DNA from: Teratosphaeria epicoccoides
Taxonomy: Eukaryota > Ascomycota > Dothideomycetes > Mycosphaerellales > Teratosphaeriaceae
Direction of reading: 5' to 3'
DNA: 64,000 nucleotides
Assembly (NCBI GenBank): GCA_021401465.1
Contig: JADDMT010000023.1
Location: 124,001-188,000 of the forward strand
The position numbers and the translations under genes were made by a program. How positions within the stretch are numbered: the first letter of the stretch is position 1; each line of letters begins with the position of its first letter. Below the pieces are notes generated by a model. That model worked only from the letters and a program-made list of their open reading frames with translations, had not been told where the DNA came from and made no database searches. Positions 1-11,000 of the stretch are shown here, one piece after another.

Positions 1-342
1 CTGCGGTCTCCATCATCGCGTCTGGCGTCTCGGCGCGCTGATGCCCGGTCACGATCTCCTCTGTCCCAATCTCTGTCGCGCCGATCCCTGCCCGAATACC
101 GGTCTTCTCGCTCACGCTCTCTGTAGTCCCTGCTACCCTGATAGCTGTCTATATCGCGGTCTCGTCGGTGCCCTCCACCTCCCCGCGGTGAGCGCGAGCG
201 GTCGCGGTGGCCTCTGCGGTCGCGATCGCCATCTCGGTCTCTTCGACGATCGTCGCGGGATGACTGCAGTCTCCCGTCAGACATTCTGACTTCTTTTTCC
301 TCGTACCGATAGTTCAAGCTCTTACGTGCAGGTGGCCGGTGT
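1..342 (-). CDS. Arg/Asp-rich (RS/RD-like) nuclear protein, 5' part only
   Basis: A minus-strand reading frame runs off the left edge of the window. Inside it is dense in Arg, Asp and RS/RD dipeptides (RSRSPRGGGG, then many RDR repeats), the composition of splicing or mRNP proteins. A Met lies at 284-282, but the frame stays open upstream with sensible residues (LNYRYEEKEVRM just before that Met). It reaches a good 3' splice site at 350-343 (gcgctcag) with a CTGAC branch-like sequence 5' of it, so 342 is probably the start of an internal exon, not a translation start. The family cannot be named from a low-complexity stretch; a spliceosomal or mRNA-processing role is inference from composition only. 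Confidence 0.6.
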
Positions 343-936
343 CTGAGCGCAATGAATAGTCAGTAGGGGCTGCGGTTAGATGCTGCAATTAGTAGCTACC
401 TCTGCTGTTGTAAGTGCCACTCAGTTGAATTGGTCCACCGGAACGACAAAGAGAATATGATACCTGTAGAATGGCTTCAGAATCGACGCGGCAAACTCGA
501 CGTTGCCAGAACTGGGGATAAAGGCGGCGTGTCGAAGTTGCGTGTTGTAAAAAGCTCAGATCGAAAGTCGAGACCTGCAGAAGTTTTGGTCCGTCCGGCA
601 GTATCCGCCCGCACTGCAACTTGATATTGAACAACTTACAATTGATGAAGCAGCTAGGCAGCATTTCCTCATGTACTGCACCTGCAGCTGCGTCTCGTTT
701 CTGTCGTGACGATGGCACATCGGCGCCCTCAAGGAACGTACGCTCGCGGCATTTGACCAGCTCGACTGTCAGGAAATCCTTCAGCTCCGCCAACTCTAGC
801 AACTCCGGTGCCATCACCATGATCCTCGCAGAATAATGACAGCGACGCGTAGGGACTGTTTCCGCGCACTTGCATGTGTGCGCTCCACTGAAAGGTCACC
901 CACCTCAGTCCGTCCTTCCTGCGGGCAACGACAACG
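343..936. other. Intergenic or upstream-exon region
   Basis: Probably holds the 5' exon(s) of the minus-strand RD-rich gene. A minus-strand frame starts with Met at 820 and stays open to a GTAAGT donor-like sequence near 620. Its phase does not fit the acceptor at 343 directly, so at least one further small exon would be needed; I could not build a consistent model. The rest would be shared upstream sequence for the divergent dioxygenase gene. Confidence 0.3.
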
Positions 937-2566
937 TTGACTCCACTTCAGATGGTCGCCAGGGTGTTATCACGCAATAGCTCTTCTCTCAGTTTACAGT
1001 CTCCCATCTCAATCTTGTTTTCGCCTTTCCTCCATGTTTACATAGCATTTTACCTTCGTCTACTTTGCTTATTTGATCAAGCGAAGCAACACAGAATCGC
1101 TCCTGCGTTGACTGAATCAGTTCCGCTAGCATGTCATGTGCTCAGCAACAGTCATGCTAGCAACCCTCTATTCCCTGACGGTCTGAAGACGTCAGGACAG
1201 CACAATCCAATTACTGGTCTCCTGCGTCCTTACTCGGACTTTCCGAAGGAGATATCGGGTTCCACAGTGTGGAAAGCAGAGGACTATAGGGACAGTCCTG
1301 AGCAATGTAGGGCAATGACTAAGATTTTACGAAAGAAATGTTGACGGACTTCATTCAGGGACTCACGTCTTTAGCAATATGGAGATCGCTGAGCTCAGCG
1401 ACGCCGCCGATGCCTACATACATGCCGGGCATCCATTGACCGGGATGACCAAAGAACTGTTTCCGCTGCCCAAGCTAGAGTCGTTCTTCGGAGCAGTTAG
1501 AAACGAGACATTGAACGGCAAAGGCATCATTCTCTGCAAGGGAGTGCCAGTTGAGGATTGGGGTCTGCAGAAATCTGCCACAGCTTACATGGGCCTTGGA
1601 GCTTACTTCGGCTACTTCATTAGTCAAAATGATCGCGGACATGTCTTGGGCCACGTGAAAGACTTGGGTGAGGACCCTACCCAAAAGCATAAGGTTCGAA
1701 TCTATCGCACCAACGAAAAGTGAGTAGTGTGTTTGACTCACACTTTTCGACTTATGATTGCATCAGTCAATCAAACGACCGGTCGACCTATTTGATTGCG
1801 TAGTGTGAGAACTGAGCGCTTGGCGATGGGTTTTGATCAATCACGTCACGCCTGTCGGCCACTTGACTGCTTGTTTGACTGATGCAATCAATGCATGTTG
1901 ACAGATGCTTACCATTCCTGCAGACAATACTTCCATACAGACGGCGCAGACCTTGTTGGCCTTCTGTGCATCGCCAAAGCGCTGGAAGGAGGGGAGTCGG
2001 ACATTGTCAGTACCCATAATGTGTTGAATCGACTTCAAAGTGAGCAGCCGGCGACGCCAGACTGGTACTTTGATCGTAAAGGCGAGGAAAGCGAAGGCGA
2101 AGACCCCTGGTACAAGTCTAGCATTGTCTACCTCAAACATGACCCCAGTGGCTCTCCCAGAGTATTCGCCAAATTCGATCCCAACAACGTCACGTCGCTG
2201 GCGCGCTTCCAGACGGGACCCGGCGCACGAATCCCGCCTCTGTCTGATAAGCAGAAGCATGCTCTGCAGATCCTTGAACAGACCTGCTCACGACTGGCGC
2301 TCCATATGATTCTAGATCCTGGTGACATCCAACTGCTTGCGAATACACATGTCTGCCATGCCCGCACGGCGTACAAAGACTACCCTCCGGGCTCGGTCGA
2401 TGAGAGTGGTGGGCCAAGGGTACGACGGCATTTGATGAGACTGTGGCTAGCGGTCCCGGAGAGCGAAGGCGGATTCAAAACACCTTTCCACGACAGCAAC
2501 GTTAAAAAGCGGGGCGGTATACAGGTCAATGATAACCCACCTGTCTGTCCATTGGACGCAGAATGA
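937..2566 (+). CDS. TauD/TfdA-family Fe(II)/2-oxoglutarate-dependent dioxygenase
   Basis: Model: exons 937-1306, 1359-1719 and 1924-2566, 457 aa. Introns are 1307-1358 (52 nt, GT..CAG) and 1720-1923 (204 nt, GTGAGT..CAG). Both splices restore the conserved family text: the first makes DSPEQ-W-THVFSNMEIAEL, the second RIYRTNEK-QYFHTDGADLVG. The HxD iron ligands are in FHTD (about H248/D250), the distal His is in CHARTAYKD (about H389), and the 2-oxoglutarate Arg is in RRHLMRLWLA. The C-terminal text RGGIQV...PLDAE is typical of the fungal clavaminate synthase-like subgroup. These enzymes hydroxylate or oxidatively cleave small substrates; this one's substrate is unknown. The N-terminus is uncertain: homologous text begins near GLKTSG (about 1177), and the 80 preceding residues are hydrophobic and may be 5' UTR or hide another intron. 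Confidence 0.85.
1755..1890. repeat. Inverted repeat inside the dioxygenase's second intron
   Basis: A perfect 16-bp inverted repeat: tgattgcatcagtcaa at 1755-1770 and its reverse complement at 1875-1890, with partly matching sequence further inward. It fills most of a 204-nt intron in a gene whose other intron is 52 nt. It could be a small MITE-like insertion or an intron hairpin. Confidence 0.6.
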
Positions 2567-3025
2567 TGTAGTGAGGGTATCGTAGACAAGGTCTACTCTC
2601 GGGTTTCCCACTGCAGCGCTGATTGAAAATGAACTCCACGATTCCGCAAGCATCACCAGACCAGGCAGCCGAGTGTGCCTCACAGGCAATGCTCCAACAG
2701 TCTTAATGCTGCTTAAGACCGACGGCTGGAGACTGCTTTCACCGCCATAAATCTCCACTCTGATCGATAGACCATGCTACCATGATCAAGCCCGCCCTTT
2801 TCTCGTGCTTAACTCCATGGCGCTGTTCAATGGGCCTGATACCTCCTCAGTCGCCTGCCCCCACGACGTAGTCGTCTACTGGTCTCTTGTATACCGTGAG
2901 GCAAGAAATGCAGCTCAAACACTCCAGAACCCTTGCCCCACTTCCCGACGCGATCCTAGACACCACTTCATGAGCTTGCGTAAAGAGACATTGATCAATA
3001 CCTCGAAGAAAACCGAGTCGCAAAG
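2567..3025. other. Intergenic region
   Basis: 459 nt between the dioxygenase stop and the capping-protein start. I see no further gene; it should hold the 3' UTR of the first gene and the promoter of the second. Confidence 0.5.
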
Positions 3026-3919
3026 ATGACAGACCCCTTTGACGCAGCAATGTTAGTCTGTTGGTCCCGCGGAACAGCCAAGGCTTGCTGACATGACATA
3101 TACAGCGACCTCCTTCGCAGACTACCACCTTCATCAACCCAGCAGAATCTCAATGGCATCATATCTCTTCGCCCCGAGTTAGAAGAAGACCTGCTTTCTT
3201 CCGTTGATGTCGCCCTGACTTCTCGACGATGTCCGAAGAGCGGACGTGACTACCTATGCTGCGACTACAACCGTGACGGCAACAGCTATCGCTCACCATG
3301 GTCGAATGAGTTCGAGCCCCCGATAGACCCAGAGGATGCCCAAGACCTCATACCTGGTGGCAGAGTGAGAAGGATGGAGGAGGCATTGAACGCCGGCTTC
3401 GACGTGTATAGAGAGCTGTACTACGAAGGCGGCATCAGCTCTGCGTACCTTTGGCAGCTGGACGATGGGTTTGCCGGTGTCGTCCTCTTCAAGAAGACTT
3501 CGAGCTCGGGAGGCAATGCCGGAAAGGGCGGCTGGGACAGTATACACGTGCTAGAAGTCACTGAGGGCGCAGGGAAGAGAAATGCACACTACAAGCTGAC
3601 TTCGACCGTGATTTTGGACATGGGCTTGTCGAATGCTAGCATAGACAACCTCGAGCTTGCTGGCAATTTGACGAGACAGACTCAAGTGGAAAATCAGCTG
3701 CAGGGTTTCAGAGACAGCGAGACCGAACAGTCCCATGTGGTGAACATCGGCAGAATGGTCGAGGATATGGAGACAAGGATGAGGAATCTATTGCAAGAGG
3801 TATACTTCGGCAAGGCGAAGGACGTGGTTGGAGATCTCAGGAGCATACAATCGCTGAGCGAGGCGGAGCGAGAGCGCGCGGCGCATAGGGATGTTATTAG
3901 GAAAATGGGTACCCGATGA
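3026..3919 (+). CDS. cap2: F-actin-capping protein subunit beta
   Basis: Exons 3026-3051 and 3106-3919 give 279 aa, about the usual length. The first exon encodes only MTDPFDAA plus two bases of the next codon. The intron 3052-3105 (54 nt, GTTAGT..ATACAG) joins it to IDLLRRLPPS, restoring the family N-terminus. Conserved landmarks follow: CDYNRDGNSYRSPWSNEF, VYRELYYEGG, DDGFAGVVLFKK, HYKLTSTVIL, the MRNLLQEVYFGKAKDVVGDLRS block and the amphipathic C-terminal tail. With the alpha subunit it forms the heterodimer that caps actin filament barbed ends in cortical patches. Nothing looks broken. Confidence 0.95.
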
Positions 3920-5404
3920 TGTACGCATGGAGCTTGACAAATACAAAGCCCACAGGGTGGAAGGTGGTGATGGGCGTGAGCTAACATCGGCCAGCTTGTA
4001 GCAGTTGTATGAGTGTTCTCAGGCTGGCACGCTGTCACTCGCCTGTGTAAACCTACAGACCGAACCGTCACATCAATCAGATTGAGCACGTCCCTCGGTC
4101 AACTCGCCCGTCAATCAATTGATCGCTTCAATGCAGCGATCGACATAAGCATCGTCATGCATTGGCGACGTGTCAATAGGTCAACAGGTGGCCCACAAGC
4201 GGCGTCATCGCTTTCTTTGGTAATAATGTTCCACACGTTGCTGCCTGCCGGAAGCATCGGCATGGCAAAGGGGTGAAGCATCTCGGTATGGATGCTCAAG
4301 TGCGCGATGAATGAGCAGTACTATGAGCGCGTGGCCACATCGCGGCTTAAAGATTTTGGATTACAATTGATTGGAGGATGGATCACATTTTTGACAGCAG
4401 CGTGATACACACATGTGTGCTGGTGGTGAATGAAAACAAGCGCTTACTTGCAGGGCACCACATGATTCGGAATTGTGTCAAGGACCGCTCCCCAGGGCAT
4501 TGTGCTCTCCCGAGACAAACAATTCCGACGGATATCATCTCAAGTTTCGTCTGCAACGACGGGAGGGGGAAAGTCCTCGCAATATATTGCAGTGGAGTGG
4601 GAGCGGGAGAAGGGTGTGAGCCAGGGGATTACCTGTCCAAAGTTGTGGAAGCATTTCTTATGGATTCCGAGCAGAGGCAGTGTGACGCTCGCTTCGACAT
4701 GGTGGTGATGACAAGGAACAGCACTGGCCTGAGCGGCGGTGCTCGGCTTGATGGGCAACTAGATGATGACCGATCAGAATCGAGGCTGGCAGAGTGGAGG
4801 AGGAATGGCACGCGCAGCATCGGCTGGCGGCGGCAATGCAGTACGAAGGTAGATACATCAAAGTCAATTTGGGACCCGTGTACCATCTGTATCTGAACAT
4901 ACATATTCTACGATGTCACGACGGCACCCGGCAGACTGCGGAGGCCATGAGCCAGCTGTGTCCTTGATAAATCAGTATCTCACCTTGTATGTGAGAGGGG
5001 AGTTCGATCCACTGCTGCCTCACGGAGGATCTTCGGGTGGGCATAGCCGCTTTTAGTGCGGGCAGAAGTCGGTTCTTTGTGACTGACTGACTTACATACA
5101 TCTCATGCACACAATCTTGCCTCTTCCTGCTACATCTCAGCCGCTTTCTCCCTGGCGATACTTTCGTGAGAATGAGCTGATTTCTGTCACCACCGAGCCG
5201 CTCACGCCCTGAGTCGAACATCCGCATGCGACGAGCTAGCCCACCGCGTCTTCAATACTTGCTGCATTCATAAGCCACAGCCGTGCGCACGCAGGAACCT
5301 CCGGCACCCCCATAAAGCAACTCACAAGACCGCGGCGATCAGCTGGCCTCGCCGACCAGCATCATACCGCTGGACCCCTTACACCCACGTCGATAGTCGC
5401 CAAG
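3920..5404. other. Long intergenic region
   Basis: About 1.5 kb without a recognisable gene. An open frame of 172 codons (4378-4896, plus) exists but resembles nothing I know, overlaps equally open frames on the other strand and has low-complexity-free but atypical composition, so I do not call it a gene. The right end must contain the Mex67 promoter. Confidence 0.4.
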
Positions 5405-7561
5405 ATGGTGGCACGATCGGCTGCACCGAGAAGTGCCCCACGCGGTCCCGCCGCGACGAGAGCACGCAGAGGCGACAAGGACGGCGATGTTTCGATGAGT
5501 AACATCTCGATCAAGGGACGAGGCGGCATCGGAAAGGACCCTGCACCACCCACCGGCCCAAAGCGCGATTTGACGGCACGGACATCAAAAGGCGGCATAC
5601 TGGGCGTAAATGCGCAGCGCGAGATACTGAGGAGGGCAGGTACGGGTGACATCTCAATGAAGGAAACGCGCGTCAGTACACCAAGAGGAGGACTCGCCGA
5701 GCTTAAGGTCACGGGTTGGCACAAGAGCAAGGCTTCTCAGGACGCGGATGGGGGGGTCGCATCTCTTATGAAGTGGATGGAGAAAAAGGCGAGCACGAAA
5801 TTGGGTAGGGGCGCCAGGAGTGTCAAGATAAAGAAGGTATGTTTTTCCATTGCGCCGGTTGCCGCACATGGGCTTTGCCAACTGGCGACCGGCATCCAAT
5901 TCACCTTCGTCTGTTGGCGAATTCAGATGGAAGACCGCGAGTTTCAAACCTGTCCAGCGCTTGACCTTCGGCAGATTGGCTTCTACACCCCGGATGGAGT
6001 CGCTGACATCAAATAGTCACACAAGGATGGCGCAAACCTCATAATAAAAGTAGCACCAGAGGACGCGGGCGCATTCATTCGCCTGAACGGTTGGCAATGG
6101 GCAGGCATCAATGTCGGCGTAGAGCGCGTTGGGGGCCCTGTTCAAGAAGCAAATACGCCCTCGTCTGAAGCTGAAAAGACCAAGGAGATGCTGAGAGGTG
6201 TGTTGGAACGCCGATACGATCCGGAGACCAAGCTCTTAAATTTGAGCGCGCTTGGTCAGGACGAGATATTGAAGTCGCAGCATATCTTCGACAAGAAGTC
6301 GACTACCGGCAAGTTCTTTCCGGCAATGATGGTCGTTCTGGAAAAGTCCTTCGACAGTTCCGAGGATCTGCATGCCGCCATCACCAGCGTCTCCCTTTCA
6401 CACAACGACCTCAGCGAACTTACCGCCGTGTCGTCACTCTCGATGACCTTACCGAAGCTGCTGAATCTGGACCTTTCGAACAACAATTTTGCGAACCTCT
6501 CCGCGCTTATGACTTGGAGGAAACGCTTCTACTACCTCCAGCATCTTATTCTTAGCGGCAATCCACTCGAACAGAACGAACCCAACTACCAGCAGACTGT
6601 CGTCAATTGGTATCCCACCTTGCGCCAGCTGAACGGCGTGCAAGTGCGTAGCGAAGAGGATGTGGCCAACAGGAACAAAGTTCGCAACCTTCCATTCCCA
6701 ATCCGAAGCCCACTCTTTCAGGACGAAAATGGTATTGCTGAGAGCTTCATCCGCAATCTGTTTGCCGGCTTCGACGCGGATCGCGCTGCACTCGCTCAGG
6801 CTTTCTATGACGACAGATCCGAGTTCTCTTATGCCGTCAACACTGGCGCGCCGACCGACCCAAATGGCACTACCAAGGCTGAGAAGGGGGAATGGGAGAG
6901 CTACTTGAAGGAGAGCCGCAATCTGAAGAAGATTTCGCACCTACCAGCACGGCAAAACAGAATCTATCGTGGTACACCAGCCGTGAGCGATATCTTCAAG
7001 CGGCTCCCGAAGACGAAGCATCCTGATCTAGCCACTGAGGCTTCAAAGTGGATGATAGAGGCCAAAATGGTCTCTGGCGTACCTGACATTACTGGTGCCT
7101 CACCAAATGGTGTTGACGGCTTCGAAATCAACATACATAGCGAGTTCGACGAGCTGGATCCCACCACCGGTCAGCCCAAGAAGAAGAGGAGTTTCGATCG
7201 CGCGATCATTCTTGGTCCAGGGAACGGCGTGGGCGGTGTACGCGTAGTCAGCGACCTACTCACCGTCCGAGGCTACGGAGGTGCGCAAGCGTTTGAGCCA
7301 GATCACCTGGAGGGCTGGACACAGGATTCGACGGCTCATTCACAGCAGGTCGTCCCGGATGGTGTACCACAGCTGCCAGCCGGTCTCACTGTCGAGCTCG
7401 CAGAGCAGATGGTCGCCGAGTTGATGAAGAACACTGGCATGACGATCATGTATGCCAAGATGTGCCTGGAGCAATCGAACTGGAACTACGAGCAGGGTGT
7501 TGCAGCGTTCAACACTGCGAAGGCGTCGTTGCCGTCGGATGCGTTTGTCCAGGTTCAGTAG
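5405..7561 (+). CDS. mex67: mRNA export factor Mex67 (TAP/NXF1 family)
   Basis: Exons 5405-5836 and 6017-7561 give 658 aa; the intron 5837-6016 (GTATGT..TAG) keeps phase 0. The N-terminus is basic and Gly/Arg-rich, followed by an RNA-binding-like region (LMKWMEKKAS...RSVKIKK, then APEDAGAFIRLNGW). A leucine-rich repeat segment follows (LPKLLNLDLSNNNF, LQHLILSGNPLEQNE). An NTF2-like domain (about residues 370-560; FIRNLFAGFDADRAALAQAF to the VVSDLLTVRGYGG end) comes next, and a C-terminal UBA/TAP-C domain (about 600-658; NTGMTIMYAKMCLEQSNWNY) binds FG nucleoporins. With Mtr2 it forms the general mRNA export receptor at nuclear pores. Start chosen because the basic N-terminus begins at the first Met of the frame. 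Confidence 0.95.
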
Positions 7562-8096
7562 ATAGGGGCTGGTGGGATCAAGACGCATTTCTCGACGAGC
7601 AAGACGAAAATCCTGGAGAAAATTCGAAACGGCTTGTGAGTTGGTCGGAATGAATATATGGTCGGTCATTGCATAATCATGAGACTTTAGCGAAGGCGTT
7701 TGGGAACGGGTTACGGGTTGGCAATGCATAAGCGAATTGTACTATGTTGCTGCGCGAGGGATACCACGGACTGCGAAATGGGAGTGCTCCGTCTTGAAGC
7801 CATGGGAGCAACAGGTTTGTGGCTGCATTGCATTGGTTACAATACTATATATCTAGACAGGTAACAGCTCGCCTGGCACAATCTTCAGATGCCAGGCACT
7901 GCGAGTTTTATGATCGGGCAATGACTTCGTTCACCGCTTCGCTACCTTATTATCAACCAGATCGTATACGATTCGCCGACATGTGAACGCTATCATGTAC
8001 CTATGCACGCTAACAGCTCTACCCGAATTCCCGCCGAAAATGCCTACCAGCCGAACACGTACTCATCCCAACATATCCTGACCACTACTATCAATC
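7562..8096. other. Intergenic region between convergent genes
   Basis: Holds the 3' UTRs of mex67 (plus) and the PhoD-domain gene (minus). No gene or RNA recognised. Confidence 0.5.
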
Positions 8097-11000
8097 TCAC
8101 CACTGCCAGGGCTTCCATCCTGCCCTACTCCTTCTTCGCCCTGGAGGTACCCCTTCTACCCATTTTTGATCGTCGCCAGCCATCTGCGGCCTCTGCGCAC
8201 TCATGCTGGCCCTCCCCGCACTGCCGCCCCACGGCCCGTTGTCGTCTCCGATGCCAAAGAACCGCTCAGCCTTGCTCGGACGAAGGGTTCGCGGCATAGT
8301 CGCTGCTTGCTGCAGCTGCTGAGGCACGTACCCATCTGAAGGAGTCATTGAGTCGTTGCTGTACTCGTCCTGATGGTAGAATTTGTTGCCGGCAGGAGCC
8401 GAGGCGCGTCGCTCGCGACCCATAGCTACTTGCTGCTGCTGCTGCTGGCGGTGCGAGTTGAAGCTCTGACTCTGGGGCTGGGCAGATCCGTCCGGCGGAC
8501 CATCCAGATTTGAACCCGGGTTGTAGGCACGTGAGCGATCGCCTGGGACATTCCGCCCGTTCTGCTGTGGTGCACTGTCATCGCGTTGCTGATGGGCGTT
8601 CCAGGTCTGTGCGCGATGCAGATCTGTCTCATAGATCCGCTGCTGTCCTGCAGGAGCTACACGCGGCTCCATGTAGCCTCCATATTGGCCACCGCTCTCA
8701 GGACTCGGCGTCATGGTCCCGTCTGAGTGACTGTACTCGCCAGTGAACCTCCTGTCATCTTGCTCTGCGCCTCCGCCAGCCTCAGAGTATTGGAAATCAT
8801 GACTCTGTCTATTACCACGAAGTTGGCCTTTGATCCTACCCATAAGACCTACTTTTGGGCCTTTGAGCGTCGGTCGAGTGACCTCAGGATCGCCCTCGTA
8901 CCACAAAGCCGGAACCAGTAGGCGATATGGGACAGTCTCACCCTGAGGATCCTTTTGGTCGACCTCAAAATTTAAGCTGATGTCCAAGCCGCCTTCCAGG
9001 TTGATGTGACCGGCTGGCGGGACGCCATCTTCAGCGCCGTCGAGAGGCGCGCCGCCCTTGGCAGCAGCTTTCCGAGCCTCTGTCACGCTCAGATGAGTCG
9101 GTCTGCGGTGGAAAGACGGGCGTCTCTCGTTTGCACCAAAACCTCTCGAGGGAGCGCTGAATGGCGCAGAGTCTGGATGTGGATTCCCGCCGAGGCTGTT
9201 AGCCCTTCGCATATTACCGGGCTGTTGCGATAGCGCAGATGGCGGTCTGGTGTATCGCAGATCTGACGTGAACTCCGATGACTTCTTGCTCCTGCCAGAG
9301 AGACGCCGGACGAGGCCGAGCGGTCCTCGAGTGAGACTCATAGTCCTACCCATGCTGCCGGGTGGAAACTTTCGGTCTGGTGTGCCATCTCCCTGGCCAT
9401 CATACATGGCTCCACTCATGGTATGTCCAGCATCAAAATTCCCATCGCGTTGAGCTTGCGATCCCGGCCTTGGAGTCGCCGGCGGCGTGCATCCTGGCAC
9501 ATATTCGCGAATGGTGCAGTAGTTGCGTCTGGGTAGCAGATGCTTGTTATTCCGCTTGCGCCCATCCACATCCGTGTCGAACATAGGTATCAAGTCCTCG
9601 TCTGTCTCATCGTCCAAATGATGCACCTTATTGCGGCGGTTCAAGATATCGGCCATAGCGTTGGGAGGGGGCGTATTGACAATAGCTGACGAAATGACAT
9701 TCGGCATATATCGAAAGTCCTTGTCCTTCTGCACACCCAGAGACTTCTTGGAATAGAACTGCCCAATTGCGCCGAGATGCACGTCGCCACCAAGAATCGT
9801 GATACGCACGGAAGTCTCTGCAGCCAGATCCTGGAGCTCTTGAACGAACCAATTGCGCTCGTCCTTGTGGTGTTTGGCAGTCCAATGGTCATCAAGATCG
9901 TCCAAAATCTCAACACCGCCATCGAACTTGTTAACGAAGCCGCCGAGCATACCTGTGCGGCCCAGCGCCTTGACTGGATCCATCATTTTGCTCGTCAAGA
10001 TGTTCTCTAGAAAGTTGAGGCGCGGATAGGCAATTGGCACGCCGAGCAGCACAATAAGGTGCGCGATGTCACCTTGCCCTGCGCCACGACCCTCTTCTCC
10101 TTCTTTGGGACCCAGCTCATGCCTTATTCGGTCGAATACAACGTCGTATGTCCCCTGTGATAGGATCTCGTCCCTCATGCGCTCTGTCCGACAATCTAAT
10201 CCCAGGAAAGCGACTCGTCGACCAAGCCGCATGAATACACTACGCGAACGCTCGACGATGTATGGTCCGGGACTTGCACCGAGCAACCAACTTGGCTCAG
10301 TCTGCTCGGTCTCCTGGATCAAGCTCTGGTGCTGAAACAGCATGTAGTACTTGAACGCCACATTGCCGACGCCGGTAAACACCCTAGTGCTCATGAAGTG
10401 GTGAGGATATGAGCCATACCCATCGATGATGTCGTGATCGTCCCAGATGTTGACCATAGGGATTTGACTGTTCGCCATTCCAAAAAGACCCTGCGAGAAC
10501 CACATGGCATATCGATTCAAGTAGAACACTTCAAGTTCATCCTGCATCTGAGTCGTGAATGCTGCACGATGCTTGTGCTCCGGATTTTTCACGTCCATCC
10601 ATTCTTTGAACAAGGCGGAGCTGTGCTCCACGCGATCATTGTATACCTGGTCACCTCCACCAAGCATCACATGGAACGGGCGACTCTGATGACGATTCAG
10701 GACGTCGCGCCAGAGAGGATCCGGGCCAGAGAAGTCAGCCGGATTGACAGACATGCTGAAGCCGTTGCAGGAGTGAAACATGATATTCATCGTTTCGCCG
10801 CGAGCGGGTACCCAAAAACCAATGGCTGGACCCTTATTGATGCGATAGGCCACTCGCTTTTGCGTCGAAGCAAGCTCAATCTCAAGATTGAAACGCCAGA
10901 AGGTGTAGCCACGCTCGACGTGCAAACGATGCGCGCGGACTTCGCGATACTTGCCGAGTTTCTCGCCGGAACGCGCCCTTATGCGTGTCTTGTCCTGGAA

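Noticed and set aside
41..836. Short plus-strand ORFs at 41-289, 430-624 and 621-836.
   Set aside because: The first is the shadow of the RD-rich minus-strand gene; the others overlap its likely upstream exons and resemble nothing.
4378..4896. A 172-codon plus-strand ORF as a gene.
   Set aside because: No recognisable domain, equally long frames on the opposite strand, and no splice or start context that favours it.
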